The notes: generated by a model from the letters alone, not told the origin. A DNA stretch of 64,000 bases from Lutjanus erythropterus (GCA_020091685.1 CM034607.1:13382884-13446883); one strand, 5' to 3'. Shown: positions 22,573 to 36,335, numbered from the stretch's first letter. Made by a program: numbers and translations.

Positions 22573-24429
22573 GTCAGTACATTCCAAGTGTACCAATGCA
22601 CCGACTAGGAACAGAAAAAGAAGACTGTTAGCTAATTATCATGGATGTAAACTAAATGCTAGGATGACACTACTTCATGTGGTCATAAACCAAAGTATTA
22701 AACAACTTAAAACATCGACCTGATTAGGGTGCAAGAGGAAAAGGATCAACAAAATTACAAATCAGCTTGAGGGGGGCATAACCAATCAAACTGCCCTCTA
22801 TGGACCCATGCTGCTAGCTGAAAGGAAAACACTTGGAAAACCTTGAGCATCCAAAGTGTATTGTTGAGAAACACTGAATGTAGCATAAACATAACTTTTG
22901 TTTGTTTGCAAGAAAATTCTTCTGGGCTTCTTCAAGGCCAAGATCTGATCAAGGCTACCTGTCTTAACGGCTGCTAAAAAACTTTGTTTTTCTGCGACTG
23001 TGAGTATTTGAAGTTCAGTGTTGTACAAATGTACTCCCAGTGTGATCAGTACACTCTGCTATCACCTGTGGGTGTGGTCAGGAAAGCATCAGAATCAAAG
23101 AGGAGAAACAATTCTTTTCAGCTTACTCTCTAATGCTCCTTTTTGTATGTGTTGGGTGGCTTTGAAAAGAAAGATGTAACCATATCCGAATCCCATCCTC
23201 ATTTTTGATCATTCAGGGCAGACAGCAGGGTTGCACACTAGCGTGCTTCTGCTGTTTAAGCTTAAGAAGTGGAACCAGAAGCGTCCCTTTGAGAGAAATA
23301 TTGCATAATGAACCGATCCCCCAGTCAAGATCCTCTATTGTCAAGGACATACACTGCGAGCCTGCTAATGCTTCCGCTTCAGCGTATGTGTGTGTGTGTG
23401 TGTGTACCGCTGAGCACAAGAATAAAGCACGAGCCAAGGTTCACCATAGCTATAATGTCATATTGATCGAAATGCATTCACCGTGGGATGAGGCATTGTG
23501 AAGGTCTGCGCATACAGGTAAACATCCGTCTGTTAAAAACTGAGCAAACACAGCAAATGAGCCATAGTCAAGTCTTTAGTGAGACTGTGAATTCCTGTCG
23601 AATCACATAAGGTGCACTTGAACTTGCCACAGAGCATATGTGGTTTGATGCCAACGTAAACCAATGCAAACGAGGGCTCTGACAGATTGTAACCGATGGT
23701 AACCGCAGCGAGTAGCACGCTATTGCAATTAGGGCCTGTGGAGGTCCCCTGGGAAACACATACTCACACACACGTACACGCACAGAGTCTTTACACATTT
23801 TTCGTGCCTGCAAACACACAAACAAACATCCAAGAACATAGCATTAGACATTTGTAAGCTAGGAAACAATGGCAATTTTATCTGTGCTCACTGAAAATGA
23901 TTACTGCCATGTGTAATATGCAATGACATGCCTACATACACACATGCAGGTGAGGAGACGTTTCCATTATGAGGTTTGTTGCTAAAGCAGCATTAGTTGT
24001 AATTGGTTTTCTGTGATGGAGAGTTGAAGGAGGGGTAAAGAAGGGTTTATATCTGAACTGTAAACAACCTTTTATTTCCTGTGTGTGAAGGGGGGGGGGC
24101 AAAAAAAAAACAGTGCATGTTCACGTCTCTGCGACATAAAAAATACAGAGGGGATAACGTCTCTGTGCATGGAGCATGAGATCTGGCGGATATAGCTGAT
24201 GGCCGTTTAACAACCTTCATTTTTATATGTGGTGAGAAAGGGGGATGTGAGCAGCTCTCAGTGCAAGTTGCCCTTTCAATCCTTTGCTTTTCAACTGTGA
24301 AATTTGAATCTGTGCGTGGAATTTCAAAAACTATCCCCCATTTTGTTTTCTTTTTCTTTTTAATTTGTTGGCCATGAGGCGCCGTGTTTGACATTTTGAT
24401 AAATACCACCGTGATTATTGCAGTAAATG
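22573..24429. other. Unique sequence, no gene seen
   Basis: Short TG (23386-23405), G (24090-24099) and A runs are present. Frames such as 23205-23501 and 24047-24409 have no recognisable domain. Nothing else is supported. Confidence 0.35.
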
Positions 24430-24545
24430 AATTACATATGTGACTTGAGAGATGCTTTTATCCAAAGTGTTTTACATTTCAGTGAATGCACAGATAATAG
24501 GGTATAAGTATAATTAGCCTAAAGTGAAGTGGGGAAGGGCGCCGC
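24430..24545 (+). repeat. SINE-tail-like fragment
   Basis: GAGATGCTTTTATCCAAAGT (24448-24467) and the following TTTTACATTTCAG match the ...ACGCTTTTATCCAAAGCGACTTACA... motif of fish SINE tails. No tRNA-like head is present, so it is a truncated fragment. Confidence 0.5.
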
Positions 24546-25270
24546 AAACTTAGTGGTATTCAAAGGTGAGCCTGAAGCAAGTATTCAATAACTTAGATGT
24601 TTGTGTTTTTCCACAACATTTGAAATTCTGCAAGCAGCCCAGCTGAGCACCATGACTATTTGCGTTTTTATGCCTGTCTGGATTTTGGTTTCTAGAATGC
24701 CATATGGTTTACAATGACTGCACAAAAATCTCTGATTCAAAGGACTTCAGTTTCACAAAGCCAAGCTCCTCATTCCCAGCCAACAACCACTGCTTTTGGT
24801 GGCTGCAATGACTGACGCTAACAGATTTTATCAACCCTACCAAAGCTAACGTTAGCTAATTAGCTAAGGTTAACTTGGCTGGCTGAAAAGTCAACCAAAC
24901 CCAAAGTGATTCAGTTTAAAATCACAACTCTGTAAAAGGATCTTAAACATGCACATGGTGACTGAATCAGTCCCATTATTTGGCAGGATGTGCGGTCAAA
25001 GGTTGTGTCGTAGGCTTTCACAGTAAAACTCTGCTTGCTGATTAGGCCTGATATTACTTTATTAGTGGATATAATTGTATAAAAATACTGCACGGTCATT
25101 TTTATTTTTTCTCCAAGGAAATAAACATATTCTTGTATTGTACTGTGTTATTGCATTCTTTGTTCACACCCGCTGCCCGCCCGTAATTACTTCTCATTCA
25201 TCCAGTGCATCAGACTTTAATGCGTAAGATATGAGTGCATCAATTCAGATGCCTGTATCGGTAAAAAAAA
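24546..25270. other. Unique sequence, no gene seen
   Basis: Nothing is recognised except the palindromic string GCTAACGTTAGCTAATTAGC (24845), a motif common in fish miniature elements. Confidence 0.35.
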
Positions 25271-25343
<73 letters not shown>

Positions 25344-25360
25344 GCTATCTATCTAGCTAT
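25271..25360. repeat. (ATCT)n microsatellite
   Basis: About 22 tetranucleotide units with CTAG interruptions near 25342 and 25354. A likely polymorphic marker. Confidence 0.95.
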
Positions 25361-28300
25361 ATAAAGAGCAGCATTGTTCTTGTAGGGCTGTTTACTTTGG
25401 TATTAGGTATTAAGTACTATAGATTAGGACAAACACGATCCTGTTCAGACACATTTTTGTGTATGCATAAAAACGTATATATATAAATGTGTGTACATAT
25501 ATAAGATATACATATATGTATGCACACACACACACACACACGTATAACTTTTACATGACAGGCTTGAGGATGCACTTTAAACCAGTGGGTTTGGCTGGAG
25601 TGTAAACTTCCTAAAATCCAATAAAGAGCAGGATAGAGCTTGCCACTCTAATGGAGTAGTGGCATCTTGGCTCCCCTTGGAAAGGCTAAAAAAAGACACC
25701 ACTCTCTAAATGTACTCTTAATATGGAGTATCTGTCTTATTGCCGCTCCATCCACACCACTTCAACATGTGGAGAAATCCAAAGCTTTACTGGTCTGCCG
25801 TGCCTAGTTAAAGTTGTTGAGCTGTGAGTGGACAATTGCTTTTTGGGGGATGGGTTGTTGCATTTTCATGAACAAGTACAATAAATATCCATTCAGGTAT
25901 TCTGTTCCCATGGCCACTGTTCTTTAACACTAATTATGTTTGCGTGAATATGTGTTGGATAATGTCATCAGGTCATACTAGCTACAGTACATCCAATGAC
26001 AAACAACATCACATCAGATAACTAAGGAGAATCTGTTGCCATTTGATAAAGAACATATCAAATATCTCTCACTGATGTAACAGTAAATGGAAATTAATGT
26101 ATGTCAGCTTCAAATATAACAGCCAAGAGTCGCTGAAATACCAATCCTGTCATCTTCTTGATCTTGATGTCTACATTTAAAGGCAACGTATGTGTGTATG
26201 CCATTTGCACAGCAGGCGCCACGTTATTTAGCAACATATAGTTTTCCACCGGCAAGAGGGATAAAAACATTTCTTCCTCCCTCCAAAGTAAGAAAAGCAG
26301 TTACTCTGTTCACATGTAGCCATTACCAACCCAGGCTCCAGTGCCAAGGTAAAAGAGAAGGCAATGATACGGAATTTATCCAAAGCAGGAGGAGCTGGGG
26401 TTTCAATCTCCATGGATAATGTGATGTGGCACGGCCAGATTTTAGAGCCAATGCTTTTGTAGGAAATGCTTCATTGTAAGATGAATATACGAGAGAGACA
26501 ATAAAGCCTACAGAGATGCTGGATCCCAGAGGAGTTCCTGAAGGTAGCAGCACCCTGCAGCATAGAATAAATCCAGCCACTGAGCGTGCACTTTACATTA
26601 GTACACTCCACGAACCCATTGATGAGCAACAAACGGCGGTTCAATTGCTTTGCCATGCTGACTTGAACGCACATGTAATAGGACAAACAGGACATGTAAT
26701 CGCACCACAACATGATTTGGGATTTGTTATGGATCTGTTGTTCTCTGGCTCTCCCCTCTTTAGTTAATTAGAGATCATGGGCAGATGGTTTGCTTATCTA
26801 CAGTATGTGTGGTAGGGACAGGTGCTGATAGCTCACCCCCGCCAAAGGCATGATGGACTACAATGGGAAGCATGGAAACTGTCACAAACTGTCTCAATGT
26901 GACAAGTGGCAACTTGTCCAGGCAAAAGAAATCAACAAGAGGAAAGAAACTTGTTTGTATAACTAAGCATATGTAAAACCTGAAGTCATTATATTTAAAA
27001 TATATCACTTATGTTTATTTTGCTTATTTGCATTCATAATTCATACTTTGGGCTGTACCTGAAATTACAGAACACAAATTATTCGTTCTAAAAATGCAGA
27101 AAAAGCCAAATACCACACCACCGGAAAGGTGAATCACCGGTCACTGGAAATAAAGTGTTCAGACAGTTAAACTTTCAAATTCATTAAGTTTGAGACTAAT
27201 ATCCTAAAGGTAAACCATATACAGAATAGAGTGAATTTACCTCACTCTCCAAGGACAGAGAAAAGGTCTAGTGTGTGTCCTGCCTCTACAATAAGGCGTC
27301 TTTTTGAAATTCTCGGTGTGTCAGTGCTGTCAAACTGCAGCAGCTTTATGCACAGAAAAACACACGTAAAAGTGTACATGTCCAGATACATACATGCATA
27401 AATAAACTCACATACATGGATGCCAAAGCAGAGGTGTGCGCACGCACAAAAACACATGCATGCTGAAGTCTGTTTGGCAGGATATCACACTGCATCCCAA
27501 TATCCCTGAGACACATATGCTCATACATACATGCATTTTCTACCTCTTTCTATCTCACAATGACACATAAAATCAGATCTCAATTATTTTATGCTGTCAT
27601 TTCAAATTGATATATTACAATGTTAGAGATGCCTAATTTTGGACTGCTCAGCTCCACTGTGGTGGTAAATAATGAAAAGCGTTGTAGAGTAGAAAGCCCA
27701 GAGCTCATTGTGTAATGTCTGCCAGTCGGGGCTGACTAACTAAATCAGTCACTAGTGTGATAGATTTGTTTACCAAATCTTTTGACAAGGGAAACATTAT
27801 GTAACGGCTTGGGACTTGTGTTTGTTTGTGTGTGTTTGTCTTCACGTATAAAACACCACAAAGGACATGTAAGAGATAACAGTATGATATGCAAAAATAA
27901 TATAAATGGCAGGGTCAGATAACTCTATACCAGGGGACAAGAAGGAATAATATTGTATCTTGGCCGCTTTCCAAAAAAAGTAGTTACGTGTAAGCTGTGT
28001 TCAAATAATTGCTTAGCCTTTCCTGTTCCTATGGTTACCTGTAGTTTAATATACACTATGCAATGACTGCACTATCAGCCAATAAGATGCCAGTAATTTC
28101 TAATCAGCCATGGTATCCAGCCTGAACAGACATGGATGGTACAATAGGTCTAATGTGTGTCTTTTATAAAAAGGTTATTAGCCATTTTCAATGTTCTCTA
28201 CATATTGTTGCAACAAATAAAAAATTTTGGCCTCCAAGAGTCATACATAAATGAATCAATGCAGCTGCCTCTGCCTGGGGTAAAATGTCCAACAATTAGA

Positions 28301-28528
28301 GATGGAGCCTAATTTTATGTATGTCAATTTGGCAAGCCACACAAATAGCCTGGCAACTGACTTAATCTGTTTTCATGTTTAGTGCAGTCATTTAAAAATG
28401 TTTCCACACCAAGTGTAATATAAGAGCACCAGTACACTGTACATGTAGGCAAGTACAGAATTCGCCAGTGAACTTCTTGTAAAAAATGATTATAACAGTA
28501 GGAGAGAGCAAAAATGTTGTCTTGGAAA
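25361..28528. other. Long unique stretch, no gene; possible conserved noncoding DNA
   Basis: A short CA run lies at 25522-25541. The blocks 26160-26770 and 27560-27780 have mixed, non-repetitive composition (for example AATCAGATCTCAATTATTTT at 27570 with a homeodomain-type core). Overlapping frames near 26.2-26.8 kb are open on both strands without any recognisable domain, so no gene is called. Confidence 0.3.
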
Positions 28529-28705
28529 GTCAAGTCAAATTTTATTTATATAGCCCAAAATCACAAATCACAGTTTGCCTCAGGGAGATTTGCAATGTGT
28601 AGATTTTGAGACAGCCTCTGTTACAGGTAAGGAATAACTGTTTTAACAGGGAAAAAAAATCCCTTTCCCAGGATGGACAGACATGCAGTAGATGTTTGGT
28701 ACTGT
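28529..28705 (+). repeat. Common fish repeat (TTTATTTATATAGCCC type), internally deleted
   Basis: TCAAATTTTATTTATATAGC (28535-28554), AATCACAAATCACAGTTTGC (28559) and CCTCAGGGAGATTTGCAATG (28579) are the hallmark head of a very common fish interspersed repeat. Its later part, CCCAGGATGGACAGACATGC (28666) and AGTAGATGTTTGGTA, follows after a deletion. Non-coding. Recognised from memory of the family. Confidence 0.65.
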
Positions 28706-30048
28706 AAAAAGTTTGATAAACTTTTCTAGATGACTTTTCAAGATGAAAATACAAAACAAAATGGGCCTCATGCAAGGGTCTTTTCTTATTTTTCTCCTAT
28801 ATTTGTTCTAATACAAAGCAGCAAGATGAAAATAAGCTAATCCTAGGTGGGATTCATGAAATGTGCGCTGATAGCCAATTTATGTTGATGAACTGCATTT
28901 GATCTTAAATCGGAGGCACGTGCCAGGAAATCTGTGTATGGAAACGCCCCAATAAATCCAGCAGCAGACATAAGTACAGCGTGCAAACCACAAACCAAGC
29001 CACTGAATTTGTCAGATGACATTAAACTCAGAATGCAAAAAGAAACACATTTAAAACTATTGAATAAGTAAAGAGTTGTATAACATTTTTATTCACTGTT
29101 TTCATTACGTTTCATTAACTTCTCACATAAGACCAGATGGGATCTATGCCAGTATTGATGAACACCACATATTGTTAGCATGCACTATTTATGATCAAAT
29201 CCATGCATATGAAGGATTTATGTACGAGGTTCAACGTGTCCTCCAGCATGTGTTTGCTTCATATGGGGACAAAAGCAATGAATCACATGTGTATTATCAC
29301 CATCATAATGCTGTTGTGTAACGACTCTAATGTAACAGTGCAATTACAATGGCCAAATGCTGCGTCGTGAGCACATGGACGATGATCAAAGCTCACTTCC
29401 TGCTTTTCTTCATACAAGCACAGAGCACATTCATGTGGCAGAAAAGGGTTAGGTGAAGTGGAATATCTGTTGATGAGTCATTATACTCCCAGACACATTA
29501 TTCTCAACAGTCTTTCAAACCTGTTAAGCAATTGTGGCAATTTTACTTTCTTTGCGCACGAAGAAAACCAAGCTAATCAAAAAGAAAGGAGAACCCAGAC
29601 AATTTTCTTCTGTTGGGAGGATCAGGTATTGTACATGTAGGGCTTATTATTTTTGTTTCTTGTTTTTCACAAAGACACCTTTTTCTATGTGTTTGTTTCA
29701 AAGACCAAAACAGTTTTAAAATACAAGAGTGTAATTTAACCATTCCTTGTTTTATTACTTTGAAGTTTGGGTGCGTCATTGGTAATTCATTAGCATTTTC
29801 TCACCATTGTTCCTTTTTACTTTCTATGACGTGAATCACAGTGTGAGCTCTCCCCTGATCACAGGAGGACTTTGTTTATTACAAAGTTAAGAGTGTCTGC
29901 TCGCAGCAAAAAACAACTTTTGTATGGCTAGGGACATAAAATCCAGGTGAATATCAGTTTAAATCTGTCTACTCCTTTGAAAGAAATCTTAAAGAAAGAA
30001 ATCTTTCAGTGGAAGTTGGCAAAAACTGAAAATGATGAGCCTTGAGTA
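28706..30048. other. Mostly unique sequence, no gene
   Basis: No repeat partner is found in the window. The frame 29076-29321 (81 codons) has no domain. The part 28765-28990 resembles degraded transposon DNA, but no terminal repeats are visible. Confidence 0.3.
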
Positions 30049-30716
30049 TATGGCACCATCCATTTTCTGCCCGAGATATTTTTGGTAACACTTTAGGTGA
30101 AGGGATGTGCATAAGGCTGTCATTTCACTGTCATAATCATGTCATGACACCTCTCATGAACATAAAGGAGTCTTTACAAATATTTATGTCATTCGGTCGA
30201 TTGTGTGTTCATTGAGATGTCTTTGTTATGACAGCTTGACATTAACAAGACAATATTAACCACTGACATTTTAGATTTGTCATAAAGATGTCGTTAAGTT
30301 TTATTACACTGTCAAATCCTTTTGTAATAGTGTTGTGAATAATTTTCTTAACTTCGACTCAAGTGGTACCATTTGGACTTTGCATAAAGATGTCATTAAA
30401 TGTTATAATGCCAGTTGGACGACAGAGTACAGTTCCAACAATTAGCTTACAGAGTCACCTGATGGACAGATAGGTTAGTTAGCTCAGTTAGCTGTGGAGC
30501 TAACTCTGCACTTCTGCCTGGGCCCCATCGTGCAGCTCCAAACTTACTCTGGCCTGACAGGGATATCTCAGTGACCACAGCCGGCAAACACAGTGGCCAG
30601 TTTGACAACAGGAAACACGCTACCAAGGTGGTTTTCTAAATAGTGTAACACTTATTAAGAGTCCCTCATGTTCATGAAAGGTGTCATGATATGGTAATAA
30701 CAGTGTAATGACAGTC
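30049..30716 (+). mobile_element. TIR miniature element of the CATAAGACTGTCATGAC family, copy 3
   Basis: This starts with the extra left flank shared with copy 2 (ATGGCACCATCCATTTTCTG, 30050). GGTAACACTTTAGGTGAAGG (30084) and GTGCATAAGGCTGTCATTTC (30107) follow. TAAAGATGTCGTTAAGTTTT (30283) and ACAGTGTAATGACAGTC (to 30716) match the interior and the right arm. The outermost right end is missing. No coding frame. The interior is shorter than copies 1 and 2. Confidence 0.7.
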
Positions 30717-33700
30717 AATCTAGATAACACTGAAACTAAGCATTAAATCTTTTCTACAGTTCCCCAGTTTTTCATGGTGCATGTTATATTTCCTTTTAAT
30801 ACAGTTGGCCCTGGAGAGGAATACAGAAAAGTGTTAGTTACCCAAACAAAGTCTTTTATAAGGATTAATTTGCTTCCACACAAGGCTTTATACTTGTTTG
30901 CATTTCCGTCGCTCTGATGTTCTACAATTCCTGTCAGGGTAATGGACCACATACGTAATAATGCAAACAGCATAGAAAAGCTATTATGGAGTACATTGAA
31001 TAATAGATGCTTGCTATAATGAGTACAGCAAACTGTTTAAAAACTAGAGCTGGCTAGCTGTAAAAAGCCATTCATTAAGAGTTCACGCCTAAAAGGAAAT
31101 TACATTTTTCATCAAAGGTCTGGGAGAAAATAGAATAGAACATTGCTTCCTTAAAGAAAGAGGTATCTTTAAGACTCACTGCATACTGCTGTGATTACAG
31201 GACAGACCTGTTTCCAATGACTGTGCACAAGGCTACCACTGCACAGTCATCCCTTTTACTGTAAATCCAAAGTCAGCAGTTCTTTGGTAAGTTATTAGTG
31301 TGAAAATAAAGGGAATAAAAAAGCTTGATCAATCATCTCACTCTACAAGTTACTAGCTGTGATTAAATAAAAAATACTTGATAAATTCTGACATTACTCT
31401 TCAATCGACATCAGGGACCTGTGAGGTATGAGCTGCTGCTTCAACCGCAGTAAATGGACTGACTGGATGGCTCAATAAGTGGTGTGCAAACTGGTGAAGT
31501 GGATGCGGAAGAGAATGTTCTTTTGCTGGAGGCACATTATGCTGTGTTGCTGTAAGCTGTGTATTTATGAGTTGGCATCCTGCAGAGTTCACAGAGAGGT
31601 CAGCATTGTAGATGGCTAGTTTCTTTGAGCCTTATGTTCACTCGGGTGTCAAAAAAGGGGGAAAAAAAACACCGCATTAGCTGCTACGACCCTGTGGACA
31701 CATGTAGGAGGGAGAGAGACACAGGGGAAAACAGATACAGAGAGAGAGAGAGAGAGGATGCAGGATGCACAGCACACAAATAAGCAGAGCATAGAATAAT
31801 TAAAATTCTCTTCATTAGGTTTAGGTTACCTCATGCATCATTTAGTTTTATACAAAGTGCTTTGACTTAAAACAGGGTTTTTGACACTGCGGGTTCCCCC
31901 TTAGATAAACAACTGCACTCCCCATCAATCCTCAGGCATTTGAATTTGTTGACTTTTTTGTCTACATGTCCTCCGGTTTTCAGTACTAGGAAATATACAC
32001 TATATGAATGAATAGAGGAGCCATAGAGTCAGCGAGTCAGCTGTAGGCTACAACTTTTTTTGAGCCAAATGTTTATTTACATTCCAGCAAGCTAGACTGT
32101 TAAAAGCATGCTGAATTAGCTGTTAACAGTTCCTACTTGCAATGTATCGATGAACATACAGACAACTGATGCTTTGCTAAGTCCCTCTTCCAAAAACTGT
32201 CCAATCATACAGCAACCATAACTAGGAACTAGGCACTGCAGCCTTGTCAAGCTTTGCATCTGTCCACATGTTGAAGCAGTATGCATGGGCCTCTAAGAAA
32301 AGCGATCTGTGTCTCATAAGTTTGGACGGTGGCATCTTTTTTGTAGTCTTTCAAACACCTAAAACACATGAGCACACATGTGAGGAATGGATTAAACTTT
32401 GTCTTTATCTGCTCTAATGTTAGCTGCAAACATTGGCATGTCCAGCTAATTAGCTTACCACCTGCAGGAATCTTACCTCCAGCCAAACTTGTGTGAGATA
32501 CCGCTGCATTTGCCAAACTCACGGTTTATTCCCAGGTCTGACATTGGGATTTGTTGTGTGAGGAGGAGGATGTGGGCTGAAAGCAAGGCGCATCTCTCCC
32601 TGGCTCACTCTCTTAACTCTTATCCAGGCTCTCTTCCTGGGGCGTCTCAAGGTCTGCCGCACTTAATCTAATCCCTGCACTTCCTTTTACGACATCAATG
32701 AGTGTATTTCTGATGTCTGTCATATATATATATATATATGCGTTGTATTTCATCATCCCATGTTTGCTGGGATGCCTCAGTTTTTTAAGATTAACATTAC
32801 ACCATCTATGCAACCATTAAGTAACATACTTTTATAAGACCACTTTACAGGGTTTTAACATGTTTGAGATGGAAACAAACACTCAGTTGGAGATGGACTT
32901 CTCAGCAGACTCAGAGAGTTAAACATTAGCATTATCTTACATAAGCTAGCTACAGTTATGAAATTTGCTGGCAAGGGTCATCATTTTAACTGACATCCAT
33001 TATGGTCATTAGCTAGAAATGAGAGGCTGCTTTTGTTTACTTCTTTGTGTAATCGAAGACAAAGTGTTTCAAAAATCTACTTCCAATTTTGATGTTAAAT
33101 CTGCCACCATTATCATTGTTAACTGCCTATATTTAGGGTGAAAATGGGAAGCTTGGCAGAAGTAGTAATACAGTAAGTTAAGAGGGCTTGGTGTCAGTTT
33201 TGACTTGGTTACAGTCATACTTCAGAAAAATGTGATGATTGTCAGGTAAAGTTCTGTAGTCATATTATGATGATTCAAAAGTGGAAAACAAATTTAATTA
33301 AAAAAAACATAAAATCTGACTTGTTTATATTCAAAATGCAGGTTATAGCTATTACATTTACCAATAATGTACAACAACTTAATCATATCCCTTAAAAAAA
33401 AACAGAATGCTTTTTTGTGATGTAAAACCATAAATCTTCTGAGTTATACCCCGATTTAATGTTATTATCATTGGTGTTAGAGCTTCAGTATTATATCTGG
33501 ATCAAAAGATGAAGTTAGAACCTTTAATCGCTCTATAATTAATGTGAAGATTTCAAATTAATAGTCATATGCGATGCCAACAAGCACAGAGCATTGCAGA
33601 CCAAGCATGAATACTTTACATCCAATTCATTTTTGGTTGTGGAAAAGCTCATCTGAGCCCACATTAATTTCTTGCTTAAATTAAGAAAATAGTCCAAGCC

Positions 33701-33865
33701 TTTGTTGTCTAATGAATTATTGTTCAGTTTTCCCTCCACCTCTTCCCAGTGGAGTTCAATGAGCCAAAATATCTCCGGTTTCCAGTCTCTCACCATAAAG
33801 TGATGTAAACCATTAACAGCTTTCCCCAGTGTTGTATGGACAATTGTTCTTAAGTGATAATGCCA
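30717..33865. other. Mostly unique sequence, no gene
   Basis: Contains short microsatellites (GA at 31739-31757, TA at 32723-32741). Frames such as 31401-31592 and 32247-32522 have no recognisable domain. The part 31880-32560 has GCTAATTAGC strings and could hold degraded transposon DNA. Confidence 0.3.
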
Positions 33866-35321
33866 TTTAAAGCTCCAGTAGGCAACACTGTTTTGATAAA
33901 ACTGAGAAATAATTTCACAAAAACCTTTCAGTATATTGTAAATGTTCTAAGAGAGAGAACAAGACTTCTGCACCTCCTCTATGGCTCTGTTTTCAGCATT
34001 TAGAGAATCTGCCCCGTGACAGTAGACTTAAACCCCTAAAAGGTCTTTTGGCACCTGAGGGACTCCTCGGTTCCTTCGGTGAGACCCTGAATCAATGACG
34101 GAAACTACTGCAGGAAAAGTTGCTATAAAATGGCATTATAATAAAGAGAAAAGAGCCTAATGAGCAACATGCTCAACCCAGGAGTTTGTCAGCTTACTCA
34201 GTTACTTCTAAGTTCACCTTCAGTTGTGTTCATTCGCGTGTATGGCGGAGGTTTGCCGAGTGCAGAGAGGACCAGGCAGAGCTGAGACACAGAGCCCACA
34301 GACAGCTGCTTAGAGCCAGAAAGGTATGCAAGACAGGGTCGGCAGACCGGCGCTTCTGGAGGAAAAAAGACACCAGAGTTGCTGTGATGCCGGCTACTTT
34401 TGTTTCAAACTTTTTGGATTAAAAAGAGGATTTATCTTCACTCCTGCTTGAACCTTACGCAGCAACAACGAAGAAATCACGGAGCCACGGACCTGCCAGA
34501 CAAGACGTCAGCTTTTGTTTTTGAAACTTTTGAGATGAAAAAGTGGATTTATTTTTACTCCTGCCTTTCAGCCGTTTGCAACAGCGGTTCACAAAACAAT
34601 TACAGACATGCTGATCAGCCAGATGAGAGCTCAGACTTTGTTTTTTTTTAAAACCTTTGGGATTAAAAAGTGGATTTATCTTCATGTTTGCTTGTAAACC
34701 TGTGTGCAGGAGCACCATGGAAGAGCCCACCACGCTGTTTACAGGGTGAGTGAATGACACAATTACAGGCACCGTGCTTTTGTACTGAAATTACGGGAGG
34801 AGTCAAACCGTGTTGCCGCTGAGTTGCATTTTCATGACTGCTTATATTACGTCGAGCCGCACCTGACATGAATCGCGAGCCCGACTTGCCTCCAAGCGGG
34901 CTGCAGTCATGTTGTGCTGTGGCCCAACAGTGGTGAGCCTCCTTTCTGTCCCCATCCAACAAGCGAGTGTTGTGATACTGAGCTCATGTGTGCAGGAGAG
35001 CAGAGAGAAAGACATTTTTAAAAGTCTTTTTATGTTCAGCTCTCCGTACATCTGTACCTTCACACTGAATCTTTATGTTCTTAACTGTAGTTTCTCTTCT
35101 ATGTCAGTGTTTTTTACTGTCAGGTGTCTGTTTTATTACACACAGCTGATGTCTGTTGATCTGTGCTCGCTCTCAGTTGTCTCCATAAACTGTTGCTTGT
35201 GCTCATGAAGGTCGCGCTGCTCGTCTAGTGGGAGGGGCTCAGGACACAGAAAACGAAACCTAACTCAGATGAGACTCAAAAATCAACTGTTTTCAGGCTT
35301 TCTACCGACTGCAGCTTTAAA
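33866..35321. mobile_element. 1.46-kb non-autonomous TIR element with internal tandem units
   Basis: The left end TTTAAAGCTCCAGTAGGCAA (33866-33885) pairs with CTACCGACTGCAGCTTTAAA (35302-35321), an imperfect terminal inverted repeat of about 20 bp. TTTAAA or TTAA at the tips is self-complementary, so it cannot be told whether it is part of the terminal repeat or a target duplication. The interior holds three diverged units of about 120 bp (34395-34700). Frames inside (34186-34422, 34400-34651, 34909-35208) have no domain. No transposase is present. Confidence 0.6.
34395..34700 (+). repeat. Three tandem units of about 120 bp
   Basis: A core of the form AAAAAGNGGATTTAT recurs at about 34421, 34538 and 34663. 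Each is preceded by GTTT...AAAC-TTT sequence and followed by T-T-NCTNCTGC or TTGCTTG. Spacing is 117-125 bases. It lies inside the TIR element and resembles the internal subrepeats of some fish transposons. Confidence 0.65.
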
Positions 35322-36189
35322 CAAGTATTTTGGGTAAGGGCTGCTCTTTGAACTGTCATTTCTGGGACCTACTTCGGAGAAATATATTGTTTCAAAATGT
35401 TTTGAATGTGCCTGCTCATTTGTCTTCTCACATTGACTATGATCCTTTATTAATTGACTCTTTTGTCCTTTCTCCCAGTCTGAGCCTCTCTGTTCACCTG
35501 CTCTCCTGTTTTGTTCTACCATCTGTACACACTGAAAATCAAAGCCCCCCCCGCCCTCTCCCTGTCAATCGTTTCCTGTCTCGTTCTCTTCTTTGTTCTG
35601 TCCCCACCATTGTTAGAAAAGGACACAAATATGAACAGCTCAGGTCAGTAGCTGGAAGTAAAATGTTGGCAGTCCCTGTCCCAAGACGTGGACATGCATT
35701 CAACATACATGTGCTCAGTGTCGGTGGAAAGCAGCTCTAAGTTTGGCTCTCATCTCCATAATCCTCACTCCTGAAATGTTCTGGCATCACAGTGCCGACG
35801 TGGAGAGAGCAGACAGGCCAGGTCCATCGGGGTGCCGGGCAAGCCAGCTCACTTTAATATGGTTTTGATCTATGAAGGTCTCTGAGTTTAGGGATAAATT
35901 GGAAAGTAAACCCACTGGAACTCACTTTAGTCTGCTTTGGAAGTTGCTCCTAATATATGTACCCTCAAATTCATGGGTTTTTAAAGACTGATACCAATAT
36001 TATTTTTTAAGTTTTGACCTTTTTTAGATAAAGTAAGGCTCAAGCTTAAGGTGGAATTTTATTCCTGTCAGAATAGAGGCTCTGATACAATACATCATCT
36101 AGGGAAACTCTATTTTTAATACAGTCATCCAACTGTAAATCAAGAAGCAAACAGATATGCCATATAAGTAGATACATTAAAGCTGAAAT
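35322..36189. other. Unique sequence, no gene seen
   Basis: A C/T-rich stretch at 35440-35610 produces an open frame (35330-35740, 136 codons) rich in Ser, Leu and Pro with no domain. Nothing else is recognised. Confidence 0.35.
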
Positions 36190-36335
36190 ATGTAACGCCC
36201 TGCATTCAAAAATGACAACTGCAGTCCAAGTTGAAGCCATAGACGGTATATTAAATAGGTTGTTGAGTTATATTTCAACTAAGCATGTTTCTTTAATCTC
36301 TCTCTTTCCTTTAACTTATATTTTGAAATTTAGAC
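36190..36335 (+). repeat. Fragment of repeat family R1
   Basis: AACTGCAGTCCAAGTTGAAG (36217-36236), GCCATAGACGGTATATTAAA (36237) and TTTCAACTAAGCATGTTTC (36271) match 970-1015 and 1309-1330 of copy 1, with the middle deleted. Confidence 0.6.

Noticed and set aside
25271-25360. Short regularly spaced repeat considered as CRISPR-like
   Set aside because: A simple ATCT microsatellite with no spacers; the genome is vertebrate.
28860-29330. Possible transposase-derived sequence
   Set aside because: Only vague resemblance; no terminal repeats, motif or second copy.
34186-35208. Several frames inside the 1.46-kb TIR element
   Set aside because: They do not resemble a transposase and are broken up by the tandem 120-bp units.
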